From Streptomyces olivochromogenes (GTDB lineage: Bacteria > Actinomycetota > Actinomycetes > Streptomycetales > Streptomycetaceae): DNA of 64,000 nt. Below, piece by piece: positions 45,024 to 54,093 of this stretch. Each line of letters opens with the position of its first letter. Within the stretch, counting starts at the first letter, position 1. The translations under genes and the position numbers were made by a program. Below the pieces are notes generated by a model. The model saw only the letters and a program-made list of their open reading frames with translations. It was not told the origin of the DNA and ran no database searches. Location: contig NZ_KQ948452.1 of assembly GCF_001514115.1 (NCBI RefSeq), positions 536,460-600,459 on the forward strand. Direction: 5' to 3'.

Positions 45024-45578
45024 TCAGAACAGCGGTTCCGGCAGCACTCCCTCCAGCGCCAGCAGCTTCCGCTTGGTCTCCAGGCCGCCCCCGAACCCCC
45101 CGATGCCGCCGTCGCTCTCCACCACCCGGTGGCACGGCACGACGACCGGCAGCGGGTTCGAGCCCATGGCCACGCCCACGGCCTGCGCCGCGCCCGGCTG
45201 GCCGACCCGGCGGGCCAGGTCGCCATAGCCCACGACCCCGCCGTACGGAACTCCCGCGGCCAGCTCGCGCAGCACCTGACGGTTGAACCCGGAGATCAGC
45301 GACCAGTCCAAGGGCAGCTCGAAGTCCCGCCGCTCGCCCGCGAAGTACGCCGTGACCTGGCGTATCGACTCGGCCAGGAGCGGTGAGCCGGGTGCCTCGA
45401 CCGGCTGGGTGCCCAGACGTGCGGCGAGCCGCTCGAGCGCCTTGTCGCGCACCGCGTCCGTGGCGTGGAAGACCACGTTCACCAGGCCGTCCGGTGTCGC
45501 CGCCAGCAGCAGCGGACCGATGTCCGTGCCGACGACGGCCCACACGACCCGCTGTTCGTCCTGCCCATCGCTGTTCAT
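45024..45578 (-). CDS. ogt: Methylated-DNA--protein-cysteine S-methyltransferase
   Basis: Suicide repair protein that takes the alkyl group from O6-alkylguanine. 184 residues; active-site motif VPCHRVVESDGGIGGFGGG, with the helix-turn-helix region YGGVVGYGDLARRVGQPGAAQAVG and Asn/Arg finger. I chose ATG at 45578 (MNSDGQD) because a PafBC-type promoter ends seven bases upstream, which makes the mRNA leaderless; a longer frame to 45608 would lie inside that promoter. Confidence 0.92.
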   Translation of the reverse strand: MNSDGQDEQRVVWAVVGTDIGPLLLAATPDGLVNVVFHATDAVRDKALERLAARLGTQPVEAPGSPLLAESIRQVTAYFAGERRDFELPLDWSLISGFNRQVLRELAAGVPYGGVVGYGDLARRVGQPGAAQAVGVAMGSNPLPVVVPCHRVVESDGGIGGFGGGLETKRKLLALEGVLPEPLF

Positions 45579-45585
45579 GCGATCC

Positions 45586-45608
45586 ACCGTACGGTCCGCC
45601 ACTGACAA
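45586..45608 (-). promoter_or_regulatory. PafBC-type DNA-damage promoter of ogt
   Basis: On the minus strand TTGTCAGTG (45608-45600), eight bases, then TACGGT (45591-45586). This is the LexA-independent damage promoter motif (TTGTCRGTG-N8-TANNNT) described for actinobacteria. Seven bases separate it from the ATG. Confidence 0.8.
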
Positions 45609-45670
45609 TGCCCGCGGCGCGGACGCCGCCCGGCGTCCGCGCTGCGGGCGAGAGACCCGCCGACAACCGA

Positions 45671-46546
45671 TCAGGTCTGTTGCAGAGCGCTCCGGATCAC
45701 GTCGGGCTTGTTCGTGATCACGCCGTCCACGCCGTAGCCCGCCAGGCGCCGTGCGGTGTTCGCGGCGTCGATGGTCCAGGCGAAGACCTCCATCGGCCGG
45801 CTGTGCGGTCCGACGAGAGAGTGGACCGCGGAGACGTAGTCGGCCGAGAGGGAGGCGTGGTCCGGGTTGATCAGATCGGCGAACCGCGCGTACTCGTGGA
45901 GGCGCGCGACCGACGGCTTGCCCAGGAAGGCCGTCGTGATGCCGGGACGCAGTTCGTGGACCGTCCGTACGCTCCGCTCGCTGAAGCTCTGGACGACCAG
46001 CCGGTTCCTGAGATGGTCCGGATCCAGCCAGCCTTCGTTGCTCAGGACCTTGAGGGTCTCCCGCTCGATACCCGGATAGAGCTCGGGGTTCTTGATCTCC
46101 AGCACGAGCTTCTGGTGATTGTGCGAGACGCGGTTCATGTACTGCTTCAGCGTCGGTACGCGGGTGCCCGCGTACCGGGGACCGAACCAGCTCCCCGCGT
46201 CCAGGCGCGCGACCTCCGCCGCGGTGAAGTCCTTGACCTTCCAGGGAGCCCGGTGCGGATAGACCTTCTTGACGTCGGTCGTACGCGCCAGGCTTGCGTC
46301 GTGGAGCACGACCAGCTCGCCGTCCTTGGTGCGCTGGACGTCGTTCTCGACCCAGCCGAAGCCCATCGCGGCAGCCTTGTCGATGGAGGCGAGGGTGTTC
46401 TCGGGCGCGTAGGCGGACGCTCCGCGGTGCGAGACGATCAACGGAGCTTTGCGCAGGGAGCCGGCCTGTGCGTGGGAGGTGGGCAGTATCAGGATGGTTC
46501 CCCCGATGAACGCGGCGGTCGTGGCGGCGGCTGCGCGCGCGTGCAT
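45671..46546 (-). CDS. Secreted glycerophosphodiester phosphodiesterase
   Basis: Hydrolyses glycerophosphodiesters to glycerol 3-phosphate and an alcohol. 291 residues with a signal peptide (residues 1-28, cleavage near SHAQA-GS). Catalytic motifs: VSHRGASAYAPENTLASI, VENDVQRTKDGELVVLHDASLARTTD; YIM-like barrel with LVLEIKN and FAWTIDAANTARRL, VDGVITNKPDV at the end. A role in phosphate or membrane-lipid scavenging outside the cell is likely. Confidence 0.9.
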   Translation of the reverse strand: MHARAAAATTAAFIGGTILILPTSHAQAGSLRKAPLIVSHRGASAYAPENTLASIDKAAAMGFGWVENDVQRTKDGELVVLHDASLARTTDVKKVYPHRAPWKVKDFTAAEVARLDAGSWFGPRYAGTRVPTLKQYMNRVSHNHQKLVLEIKNPELYPGIERETLKVLSNEGWLDPDHLRNRLVVQSFSERSVRTVHELRPGITTAFLGKPSVARLHEYARFADLINPDHASLSADYVSAVHSLVGPHSRPMEVFAWTIDAANTARRLAGYGVDGVITNKPDVIRSALQQT

Positions 46547-46826
46547 ACGTACTCCTCGCGTCGAGCGATCACAGACAGATCAAGAGTGACAGCAGAGAGT
46601 CAACGACGGAGGGGTGCGGGATGGACACGGATTGAATGGAGTTGACCAAGTCCGCTCACCGGCATCACACAGGTGCGGCGAGGTCGTGATTCTTTGCCGG
46701 AAAATCGTTCGACCATTCAGGTGGGGGTCATACTCTCTGCCTCGACCCTGGCCGTTGTTTCGGTCCCGAGGGTGGGGGGCATTTCTGGGAATTTCTGGCG
46801 TAAAAGGGCGGGAAGGGCAGCCGCGC

Positions 46827-47693
46827 ATGCAGGGCACGGTCGACGGCTTCAGTTACGGTCTCGTCACACCGCTGGTGGCGTACCTCATGGCCTGCCTGGG
46901 CGGAGCGCTCGGCCTGCGCTGCACCACCAGATCGATGCTCGTCGCCCACTCCTGGCGGGCCGGCTGGCTCGCGCTCGGCTCCGTGGCGATCGCCTCCGGC
47001 ATATGGACCATGCATTTCATAGCCATGATGGGGTTCACCGTAAAGGAGACCCCGGTCCACTACGACAAGCCGACGACGTTCGCGAGCCTGGGCGTGGCCG
47101 TCGTGATGGTCGGCATCGGGATCTTCATCGTGGGTTACCGGGGCGCCACCGGAACGGCGCTCTTCACCGGGGGAACCATCACCGGTCTGGGAGTCGCCTC
47201 GATGCACTATCTGGGCATGGCCGGCATGCGCCTCAACGGGAACCTCGAATACAACACCCTCACCGTCTCCGCCTCGGTGGTCATCGCCGTCGTCGCCGCC
47301 ACCACCGCTCTGTGGGCGGCGGGGCAGGTCCGGGGATTCCTCTGGAGCGTGGGCGCCAGCCTTGTCATGGGGCTGGCCGTCAGCGGTATGCACTACACGG
47401 GCATGGCCGCCCTCAGCGTCCATCTCCACGGCACGTCCAGCAGCCCCGGCGGCGACTCGGCCGCCGCACTGCTCGCGCCCATGATGATCGGCCCGCTGGT
47501 CTTCCTGTGTCTGGCGGGCGTCGTCGTGATGTTCGACCCGCTGATGGTCATGGGCAAGCCCGACTGGAGGCCCACGGAGCACCGGCCCGGCGTCCCGGCC
47601 CACTCCACGGTCCAGTACGTCGGCCGCCGCCCCCTGCCGCGCGCCGGCCGGGAGCGCGGCCACCGCAGCTCACGCACCCCCCAGAACCGCTGA
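46827..47693 (+). CDS. MHYT domain integral membrane sensor-like protein
   Basis: 288 residues with seven transmembrane helices. Three MHYT-type motifs: [23 protein letters not shown] and [12 protein letters not shown], which are proposed to bind copper and sense oxygen, CO or NO. There is no attached GGDEF, EAL or kinase domain, so its output is unclear. The basic C-terminal tail (about 250-288) is cytoplasmic. ATG at 46827 lies behind GGAAGGGCAGCC. Confidence 0.87.
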   Translation: MQGTVDGFSYGLVTPLVAYLMACLGGALGLRCTTRSMLVAHSWRAGWLALGSVAIASGIWTMHFIAMMGFTVKETPVHYDKPTTFASLGVAVVMVGIGIFIVGYRGATGTALFTGGTITGLGVASMHYLGMAGMRLNGNLEYNTLTVSASVVIAVVAATTALWAAGQVRGFLWSVGASLVMGLAVSGMHYTGMAALSVHLHGTSSSPGGDSAAALLAPMMIGPLVFLCLAGVVVMFDPLMVMGKPDWRPTEHRPGVPAHSTVQYVGRRPLPRAGRERGHRSSRTPQNR

Positions 47694-47703
47694 TCCGGGC
47701 CCG

Positions 47704-47726
47704 TTGTCAGTGCGGGGTCGTACGGT
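47704..47726 (+). promoter_or_regulatory. PafBC-type DNA-damage promoter of uvrB
   Basis: TTGTCAGTG (47704-47712), eight bases, TACGGT (47721-47726), then seven bases to the uvrB ATG. Same motif and same spacing to the start codon as at ogt. Confidence 0.85.
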
Positions 47727-47733
47727 GGAACCC

Positions 47734-49863
47734 ATGCGGCCCGTATCAAAGATCGAACGTTCGGTGGCGCCCTTCGAGGTCGTCAGCTCCTACCAGCCGA
47801 GCGGTGACCAGCCGGCGGCCATCGCCGACCTGGAAAAGCGCATCCGCGCGGGTGAGAAGGATGTCGTCCTGCTGGGCGCGACCGGCACCGGCAAGTCCGC
47901 CACCACCGCGTGGATGATCGAGAAGCTCCAGCGCCCCACGCTCGTCATGGCACCGAACAAGACGCTGGCCGCCCAGCTGGCCAACGAGTTCCGCGAGCTG
48001 CTGCCGAACAACGCGGTCGAGTACTTCGTCTCGTACTACGACTACTACCAGCCCGAGGCCTACGTCCCGCAGTCGGACACCTACATCGAGAAGGACTCCT
48101 CGATCAACGAGGAGGTCGAGCGCCTGCGCCACTCCGCGACCAACTCGCTGCTCACCCGCCGCGACGTCGTGGTGGTCGCCTCGGTCTCCTGCATCTACGG
48201 CCTCGGCACGCCGCAGGAGTACGTCGACCGGATGGTCAGCCTCAAGGTCGGCGACGAGATCGACCGCGACGACCTGCTGCGCCGCTTCGTCGACATCCAG
48301 TACACGCGCAACGACGTGGCGTTCGCCCGCGGCACCTTCCGGGTCCGCGGCGACACCATCGAGATCTTCCCGGTCTACGAGGAGCTCGCCGTCCGCATCG
48401 AGATGTTCGGCGACGAGATCGAGGCACTCTCCACGCTGCACCCGCTCACCGGTGAGGTCATCAGCGACGACAACCAGGTCTACGTCTTCCCGGCGTCCCA
48501 CTACGTGGCCGGCCCCGAGCGCATGGAGCGCGCGGTCAACGACATCGAGAAGGAACTGGGGGAGCGCCTCGCCGAGCTGGAGAAGCAGGGCAAGCTCCTG
48601 GAGGCCCAGCGCCTGCGCATGCGTACGACGTACGACCTGGAGATGCTCCGCCAGATCGGCTCCTGCTCCGGCGTCGAGAACTACTCGATGCACTTCGACG
48701 GCCGCGCACCCGGCTCCGCACCGAACACGCTGATCGACTACTTCCCGGACGACTTCCTGCTCGTCCTCGACGAGTCGCACGTCACGGTCCCGCAGATCGG
48801 TGCCATGTACGAGGGCGACGCCTCCCGCAAGCGCACCCTCGTGGACCACGGCTTCCGGCTGCCCTCCGCGCTGGACAACCGTCCCCTGAAATGGGAGGAG
48901 TTCCAGCAGCGCATCGGGCAGACCGTCTATCTGTCGGCGACCCCGGGGAAGTACGAACTCTCGCGCGGTGACGGCTTCGTCGAGCAGATCATCCGCCCCA
49001 CCGGCCTCATCGACCCCGAGGTCGTCGTCAAGCCCACCGAGGGCCAGATCGACGACCTGGTGCACGAGATCCGCAAGCGCACCGAGAAGGACGAGCGCGT
49101 CCTGGTCACCACGCTCACCAAGAAGATGGCCGAGGACCTCACCGACTACTTCCTTGAACTCGGCATCCAGGTGCGCTATCTGCACAGCGATGTCGACACC
49201 CTGCGCCGCGTCGAGCTGCTGCGCGAGCTGCGCTCGGGCGAGTTCGACGTCCTGGTCGGCATCAACCTGCTGCGCGAGGGCCTCGACCTGCCCGAGGTCT
49301 CCCTGGTGTCGATCCTCGACGCCGACAAGGAGGGCTTCCTGCGCTCGGGCACCTCGCTGATCCAGACCATCGGCCGCGCGGCGCGCAATGTCTCCGGCCA
49401 GGTCCACATGTACGCCGACCGGATCACCCCGGCGATGGAGAAGGCCATCGAGGAGACCAACCGCCGCCGGGAGAAGCAGGTCGCCTACAACGAGGAGAGG
49501 GGCATCGACCCGCAGCCCCTCCGCAAGAAGATCAACGACATCGTGGCCCAGATCGCCCGCGAGGACGTCGACACCGAGCAGTTGCTCGGCTCCGGATACC
49601 GCAAGGGCAAGGACGGCAAGGGAGCCAAGGCCCCCGTGCCCTCGCTCGGCGGCAAGGCGGCCAAGTCCGCCAAGGGCAAGGCCAAGGAGACGGTGCCGAC
49701 CGACCGCCCCGCGGCCGAACTCACCGAGCAGATCGAGGAGATGACGGAGCGGATGCGGGCCGCCGCGGCCGACCTCCAGTTCGAGATCGCGGCACGGCTG
49801 CGCGACGAGGTGTCGGAGATGAAGAAGGAACTGCGTCAGATGAAGGAGGCGGGCCTGGCCTGA
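47734..49863 (+). CDS. uvrB: Excinuclease ABC subunit UvrB
   Basis: Damage-verification helicase-like subunit of nucleotide excision repair; receives DNA from UvrA and recruits UvrC. 709 residues. Walker A GATGTGKS at 48-55, the beta-hairpin [12 protein letters not shown] near 100, Walker-B DESHVT, motif [11 protein letters not shown], and the C-terminal UVR domain ([20 protein letters not shown]). A Lys/Ala-rich linker (about 620-660) is longer than in E. coli. ATG at 47734 is right at the predicted transcription start. Confidence 0.97.
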   Translation: MRPVSKIERSVAPFEVVSSYQPSGDQPAAIADLEKRIRAGEKDVVLLGATGTGKSATTAWMIEKLQRPTLVMAPNKTLAAQLANEFRELLPNNAVEYFVSYYDYYQPEAYVPQSDTYIEKDSSINEEVERLRHSATNSLLTRRDVVVVASVSCIYGLGTPQEYVDRMVSLKVGDEIDRDDLLRRFVDIQYTRNDVAFARGTFRVRGDTIEIFPVYEELAVRIEMFGDEIEALSTLHPLTGEVISDDNQVYVFPASHYVAGPERMERAVNDIEKELGERLAELEKQGKLLEAQRLRMRTTYDLEMLRQIGSCSGVENYSMHFDGRAPGSAPNTLIDYFPDDFLLVLDESHVTVPQIGAMYEGDASRKRTLVDHGFRLPSALDNRPLKWEEFQQRIGQTVYLSATPGKYELSRGDGFVEQIIRPTGLIDPEVVVKPTEGQIDDLVHEIRKRTEKDERVLVTTLTKKMAEDLTDYFLELGIQVRYLHSDVDTLRRVELLRELRSGEFDVLVGINLLREGLDLPEVSLVSILDADKEGFLRSGTSLIQTIGRAARNVSGQVHMYADRITPAMEKAIEETNRRREKQVAYNEERGIDPQPLRKKINDIVAQIAREDVDTEQLLGSGYRKGKDGKGAKAPVPSLGGKAAKSAKGKAKETVPTDRPAAELTEQIEEMTERMRAAAADLQFEIAARLRDEVSEMKKELRQMKEAGLA

Positions 49864-49903
49864 GGCCCCCGCCCACCGTGCCGGACCTCGGCGGATGCGC
49901 GCT

Positions 49904-49915
49904 GTGTTGCAACAC
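49904..49915. promoter_or_regulatory. Perfect 12-bp palindrome upstream of terD
   Basis: GTGTTGCAACAC lies about 110 bases before the TerD gene. Possible operator; no protein can be assigned. Confidence 0.35.
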
Positions 49916-50023
49916 CGACACAAAGCGCGCCCCAGGGTTCGGCACGGTCGCCGACGCTGCGTAGGGTTCTGGACATCCGCGGACTCCGCGGCAACAGGGG
50001 ACAGCTCGAGAGGGGAACAGCGC

Positions 50024-50602
50024 GTGACGGTCAACATGACCAAGGGTCAGGCCATCAGTCTGCAGAAGAACGACGGGGGCACCTTGACCGCGGTGCGCAT
50101 GGGGCTCGGCTGGCAGGCGGCTCCCCGGCGCGGCCTGTTCGGCTCGCGCACTCGGGAGATCGACCTCGACGCGTCCGCCGTGCTGTTCGCGGACAAGCAG
50201 CCCGTCGACGTGGTGTTCTTCCGTCACCTCGTCAGCGACGACGGATCCGTGCGGCACACCGGTGACAACCTGGTCGGTGGCGTGGGCCAGGGCGGCGACG
50301 ACGAGGCGATCCTCGTCGACCTCCAGCGCATCCCGGTCCACATCGACCAGATCATCTTCACCGTGAACTCCTTCACGGGCCAGACGTTCCAGGAAGTGCA
50401 GAACGCTTTCTGCCGTCTGGTCGACGAGACCAACGGCCAGGAGCTCGCCCGCTACACGCTCGCGGGCGGCGGCCAGTACACGGCGCAGATCATGGCGAAG
50501 GTGCACCGCGCGGGCCCTGGCTGGCAGATGACGGCCCTGGGCACACCGGCCAACGGCCGCACCTTCCAGGACCTGATGCCCGCGATCCTGCCGCACCTGT
50601 AG
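50024..50602 (+). CDS. TerD family protein
   Basis: 192 residues, one TerD (vWA-like calcium-binding) domain: KGQAISLQKNDGG at the start, IDLDASAVLFADKQPVDVVFF, DDEAILVDLQRIPVHIDQIIF, QNAFCRLVDETNGQELARYTLAGG. TerD proteins bind Ca2+ and belong to tellurite/stress-response complexes; in Streptomyces they affect differentiation. GTG at 50024 (MTVNMTKG) has GAGAGGGG upstream. A second TerD-type gene follows after 45 bases. Confidence 0.9.
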   Translation: MTVNMTKGQAISLQKNDGGTLTAVRMGLGWQAAPRRGLFGSRTREIDLDASAVLFADKQPVDVVFFRHLVSDDGSVRHTGDNLVGGVGQGGDDEAILVDLQRIPVHIDQIIFTVNSFTGQTFQEVQNAFCRLVDETNGQELARYTLAGGGQYTAQIMAKVHRAGPGWQMTALGTPANGRTFQDLMPAILPHL

Positions 50603-50647
50603 GCAGCGCGGCGCCCGGCACACGAAGCGACACGGGGGGACAAGGCG

Positions 50648-52666
50648 ATGACGGCCGAGCTGGTCCGGGGGCAGAACCACCCGCTCTCCCAGGCCCGTCT
50701 TGAGGTCCGCGTATCGGCCGGCCGGCCGATCGTGGCCGGGGCCACGCTGAGCGACGAGCAGGGCAGGGTCCGGGGCGTCGAATGGGTGGCTCACCCGGGC
50801 GCGCCGACCCTGCCCGGACTCGAGGTCTCCAAGCAGGCGGCGGCCGACCACCGGCTCGCGTTCGACCTGGACGCCCTGCCGGGGACCGTGCACCGCGTCA
50901 GCGTGCTGCTCGCACTGCCGACCGGTGTCGGTGGCCCTGTCCGGTTCGGGGCCGTCGCCGCCCCCTTCGTCGCCGTCACCGGCCTCGACGGCTCCGAGGT
51001 CGCCAGCTACACCATCACCGGCCTGGACACGGAGTCGGCCGTCGTCGCCCTGGAGCTCTACCGCAGACAGGGCGTCTGGAAGGTACGCGCGGTCGGCCAG
51101 GGGTACGCGGGCGGCCTCGCCGAACTCCTCACCGACCAGGGCCTGTCCGAGGCCCGGCAGCTCGCGGGCAGCATCAACGAAGCGGTGGCCCAGGGGCTGG
51201 CCCGCTCGGTGTCGGCACCCCCGCCGCGTTCGGCGGACACGGACCGCTCACGACAGGCGGCCGCCTCGGCGCCGGGACCGGACCAGCCGTACGCCGGACC
51301 GCAGGGCGCCCCCGGGACCGTACCGCCGCAGTCCCCGTACGACGCGCCGGGTCCGCAAGGAGCCACGGTGCCGCAGTCGGGCTACCCGGGAGGCCCCGCT
51401 CAACCCGACCCCTCCACTGTCACCCAGCCGTCCGCTCCCACGGGCGGCCCGGTCAACTACAGCCACCCCGGCAGACAGGCCGCCGCGCCGCCCCCGCCTC
51501 CGCCGACCGCACCACCGGCCGCGCCGGGGCAGCCCGCGCAGCCCGTCGCCGGTGACGCGACCGGCTGGTCCATGGAGGAGCGGCTCTACAACCAGGTGTG
51601 GGGCATGTTCGAGGACCTGGCGCGCACCACGGCCGCGTATCGCAGCGCCGTCGACTTCGCCGACTCGCGCCTGGAGCAGGAGCTCGACAAGGTCCTGTCC
51701 GACCCGCGCAGCCGGATCGGCGGGCAGGGCGACGCCGCGCGTGAGGCCGCCCAGGCCAAGCGCGCCGGTCTGGTCGACCAGGCCCGCGCGGCGCTCGACC
51801 GGGACCTCGCCCAGCTCGCGGCCGAGGCCGAGGTGGTCGAGCCCGCGCTGCCCGCGGCGTACGCATCCTGGGACAACCCGGTCTGGCACCGTTACCGGGT
51901 GCCCATGGAGATCCCCATGGCCCTGCGCCTCGGCGACCTCCGGCTGCCCGAGAGCGAGAACCTGGGCATCCCGATGCTGGTCCGCCTTCCGCTCGAACGT
52001 GGCCTGTGGATCGACAGCGGACGCGCCGGCCTCGACGACACGCTCGCCGACTCCGACGAGCTGCGCCGACTCGCCATGGACACGGCCGTGGCGCACGCCG
52101 CCCGGCTGCTCGCCGCCTATCCCGCGGGTGAGTTCACGGTGCATGTGATCGACCCGGCCGGTTCGGGAGCCTCGTGTCTTGCGCCGCTGGTGCGTTCCGG
52201 AGTCCTCGACGCTCCGCCCGCCGCCGGGGCCGCGGGGGTGGGCGAGGTGCTGGCCCGGCTCACCCAGCGTGTCGACCTGGTGCAGATGGCGGTGCGTGGC
52301 GGCGTGGCCGACTCGCTGCCGCCGGACCTCGACACCGCCGAACAACTGCTGATCGTCAACGACTTCCCGCACGGCTTCGACGACCGAGCCGTGACGCAGT
52401 TGCGCTATCTCGCGGACGAGGGACCGGCCGTCGGCGTCCATCTGATGATGGTCGCGGACCGGGAGGACGCCGCCGCCTACGGGCCGCTGCTCGATCCTCT
52501 CTGGCGTTCGCTGTTGCGACTCACCCCGGTGCCCGACGACCATCTCGCCGACCCGTGGGTGGGGCACGCCTGGACGTACGAACCCGCGCTCGTCCCGCCG
52601 GGCAGTCAGGTGCTCCAGCAGGTGCTCTCCCAGGTGGCGGCGGCCCGCCGGTCATGGAACCGCTGA
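50648..52666 (+). CDS. Large TerD-family fusion protein
   Basis: 672 residues. The N-terminal 185 residues are TerD-like (AGRPIVAGATLSDEQGRVRG, RVSVLLALPTGVGGP). A Pro/Gly/Gln-rich linker (about 190-300) follows, then a helical region with DLARTTAAYRSAVDFADSRLEQELDKV, and a C-terminal domain of about 260 residues (AMALRLGDLRLPESENLGIPMLVRLPLERGLWID type; VHVIDPAGSG; LLIVNDFPHGFDD) that resembles the FtsK/SpoIIIE-like ATPase fold but has no clear Walker A. Probably acts with the upstream TerD. Confidence 0.75.
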   Translation: MTAELVRGQNHPLSQARLEVRVSAGRPIVAGATLSDEQGRVRGVEWVAHPGAPTLPGLEVSKQAAADHRLAFDLDALPGTVHRVSVLLALPTGVGGPVRFGAVAAPFVAVTGLDGSEVASYTITGLDTESAVVALELYRRQGVWKVRAVGQGYAGGLAELLTDQGLSEARQLAGSINEAVAQGLARSVSAPPPRSADTDRSRQAAASAPGPDQPYAGPQGAPGTVPPQSPYDAPGPQGATVPQSGYPGGPAQPDPSTVTQPSAPTGGPVNYSHPGRQAAAPPPPPPTAPPAAPGQPAQPVAGDATGWSMEERLYNQVWGMFEDLARTTAAYRSAVDFADSRLEQELDKVLSDPRSRIGGQGDAAREAAQAKRAGLVDQARAALDRDLAQLAAEAEVVEPALPAAYASWDNPVWHRYRVPMEIPMALRLGDLRLPESENLGIPMLVRLPLERGLWIDSGRAGLDDTLADSDELRRLAMDTAVAHAARLLAAYPAGEFTVHVIDPAGSGASCLAPLVRSGVLDAPPAAGAAGVGEVLARLTQRVDLVQMAVRGGVADSLPPDLDTAEQLLIVNDFPHGFDDRAVTQLRYLADEGPAVGVHLMMVADREDAAAYGPLLDPLWRSLLRLTPVPDDHLADPWVGHAWTYEPALVPPGSQVLQQVLSQVAAARRSWNR

Positions 52667-52774
52667 CCCGCAGAGGACTTTGCCAAGCATCGGTAAAGCC
52701 GTCCGACCAGCAGGTTTGGTCTTTCTTTTACTAATCGCTTTACCTTTCCTTGGTGTTTCGGGTACTGTTTTCCG

Positions 52775-52945
52775 TACGGAGGGGAGTACTCCCTACCAGT
52801 AGCGGCGTTCCCGTCAATACGGATCTGACCAGATCCCGGGGCGTCGGCCCGTGGACCGCGGACGCCTCACGTGTCCCCTCGGTCGCGGGTGGAAGAGACC
52901 TCCGGCAGCGACGACGCTGGTATTTGCCGTTACGACTGCCGGAGG
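52775..52945 (+). promoter_or_regulatory. Probable yybP-ykoY manganese riboswitch controlling terC
   Basis: The leader has the conserved L1 GGGGAGTA (52781-52788) and the L3 part CCGTCAATACGGATC (about 52811-52825), with a closing P1 stem GAGGGGA (52779-52785) against TCCCCTC (52874-52880). This matches the Mn2+-sensing yybP-ykoY class, known upstream of TerC-type genes. Downstream, CCTCCGGCAG (52899-52908) is a perfect complement of CTGCCGGAGG (52936-52945), which contains the terC ribosome binding site. Mn2+ binding would be expected to free that site. Confidence 0.8.
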
Positions 52946-52949
52946 CGCA

Positions 52950-53966
52950 GTGAATGTTTCCGTGACCCTTTGGGTCCTCACGATCGTGGGCCTCGCCGCC
53001 CTCATCGCGGTCGACTTCTTCATCGGTCGCAAGCCGCACGACGTATCGATCAAGGAAGCCGGGATCTGGACGATCGTCTGGATCGCTCTGGCCGGACTGT
53101 TCGGCCTGGGACTACTCGTGTTCTCCGGCGGCCAGCCCGTCGGCGAGTTCTTCGCCGGCTTCATCACAGAGAAGTCGCTGAGCGTCGACAACCTCTTCGT
53201 CTTCGTCCTGATCATGGCGAAGTTCGCCGTGCCGACGCAGTACCAGCAGCGGGTCCTTCTCGTCGGCGTCCTCATAGCGCTCGTCCTGCGCACGATCTTC
53301 ATCGCCGCGGGCGCCGCGATCATCTCCAACTTCGCCTGGGTCTTCTACATATTCGGCGCGTTCCTCATCTACACGGCCTGGAAGCTGATCCAGGAGGCGC
53401 GGGCCGACGAACCGGAGGAGGAGTTCGAGGAGAACAAGCTGCTCAAGGCCGCCGAGAAGCGCTTCGGTGTCGCGGACCGATATCACGGCACGAAGCTGTG
53501 GATCCAGCAGAACGGCAAGCGCGTCATGACGCCGATGCTGGTCGTGATGCTCGCGATCGGCACCACGGACGTACTCTTCGCGCTCGACTCGATCCCCGCG
53601 ATCTTCGGCCTGACCCAGGACCCGTACATCGTCTTCACGGCCAACGCGTTCGCGCTGATGGGTCTGCGCCAGCTGTACTTCCTCATCGGCGGCCTGCTCA
53701 GGAAGCTGGTCCACCTCAGCTACGGCCTGTCCGTCATCCTCGGCTTCATCGGCGTCAAGCTGGTGCTGCACGCACTGCACGAGTCCGGCGTCCACGTTCC
53801 CGAGATCTCCATCCCGGTCTCGCTCGGGGTGATCTGCGCGGTTCTGGTCGTCACGACGATCACCAGCCTGATCGCCTCCAAGAAGCAGGCGGCGCTGGAA
53901 GCGTCCGAGGGTGCTTCGAAGGCGCCGACGTCGGAGAAGTCCCCGACGAACAGCATCGACGTCTGA
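52950..53966 (+). CDS. TerC family integral membrane protein
   Basis: 338 residues, about nine hydrophobic helices, with the TerC signatures FFIGRKPHDVSIKEAG, EKSLSVDNLFVFVLIMAKF, DVLFALDSIPAIFGLTQDPYIVFTANAFALMGLRQLYFL. TerC/Alx proteins export Mn2+ and load it into secreted proteins; the Mn2+ riboswitch in front supports this. GTG at 52950 follows GGAGGCGCA, the sequence masked in the leader. The tail is Ser/Thr/Pro-rich. Confidence 0.9.
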   Translation: MNVSVTLWVLTIVGLAALIAVDFFIGRKPHDVSIKEAGIWTIVWIALAGLFGLGLLVFSGGQPVGEFFAGFITEKSLSVDNLFVFVLIMAKFAVPTQYQQRVLLVGVLIALVLRTIFIAAGAAIISNFAWVFYIFGAFLIYTAWKLIQEARADEPEEEFEENKLLKAAEKRFGVADRYHGTKLWIQQNGKRVMTPMLVVMLAIGTTDVLFALDSIPAIFGLTQDPYIVFTANAFALMGLRQLYFLIGGLLRKLVHLSYGLSVILGFIGVKLVLHALHESGVHVPEISIPVSLGVICAVLVVTTITSLIASKKQAALEASEGASKAPTSEKSPTNSIDV

Positions 53967-54093
53967 TCACGTCGGAGGCGGCAACAGCCGCCTCGTGGCG
54001 GGGTGTGCGGGTGCAGGGCCGCGCATTCCGCCACGTGTTGGCTCGGGCGACCATCGGAATGCGGGGCCCGCCCGCGCCTGCGACGATCGCTGC

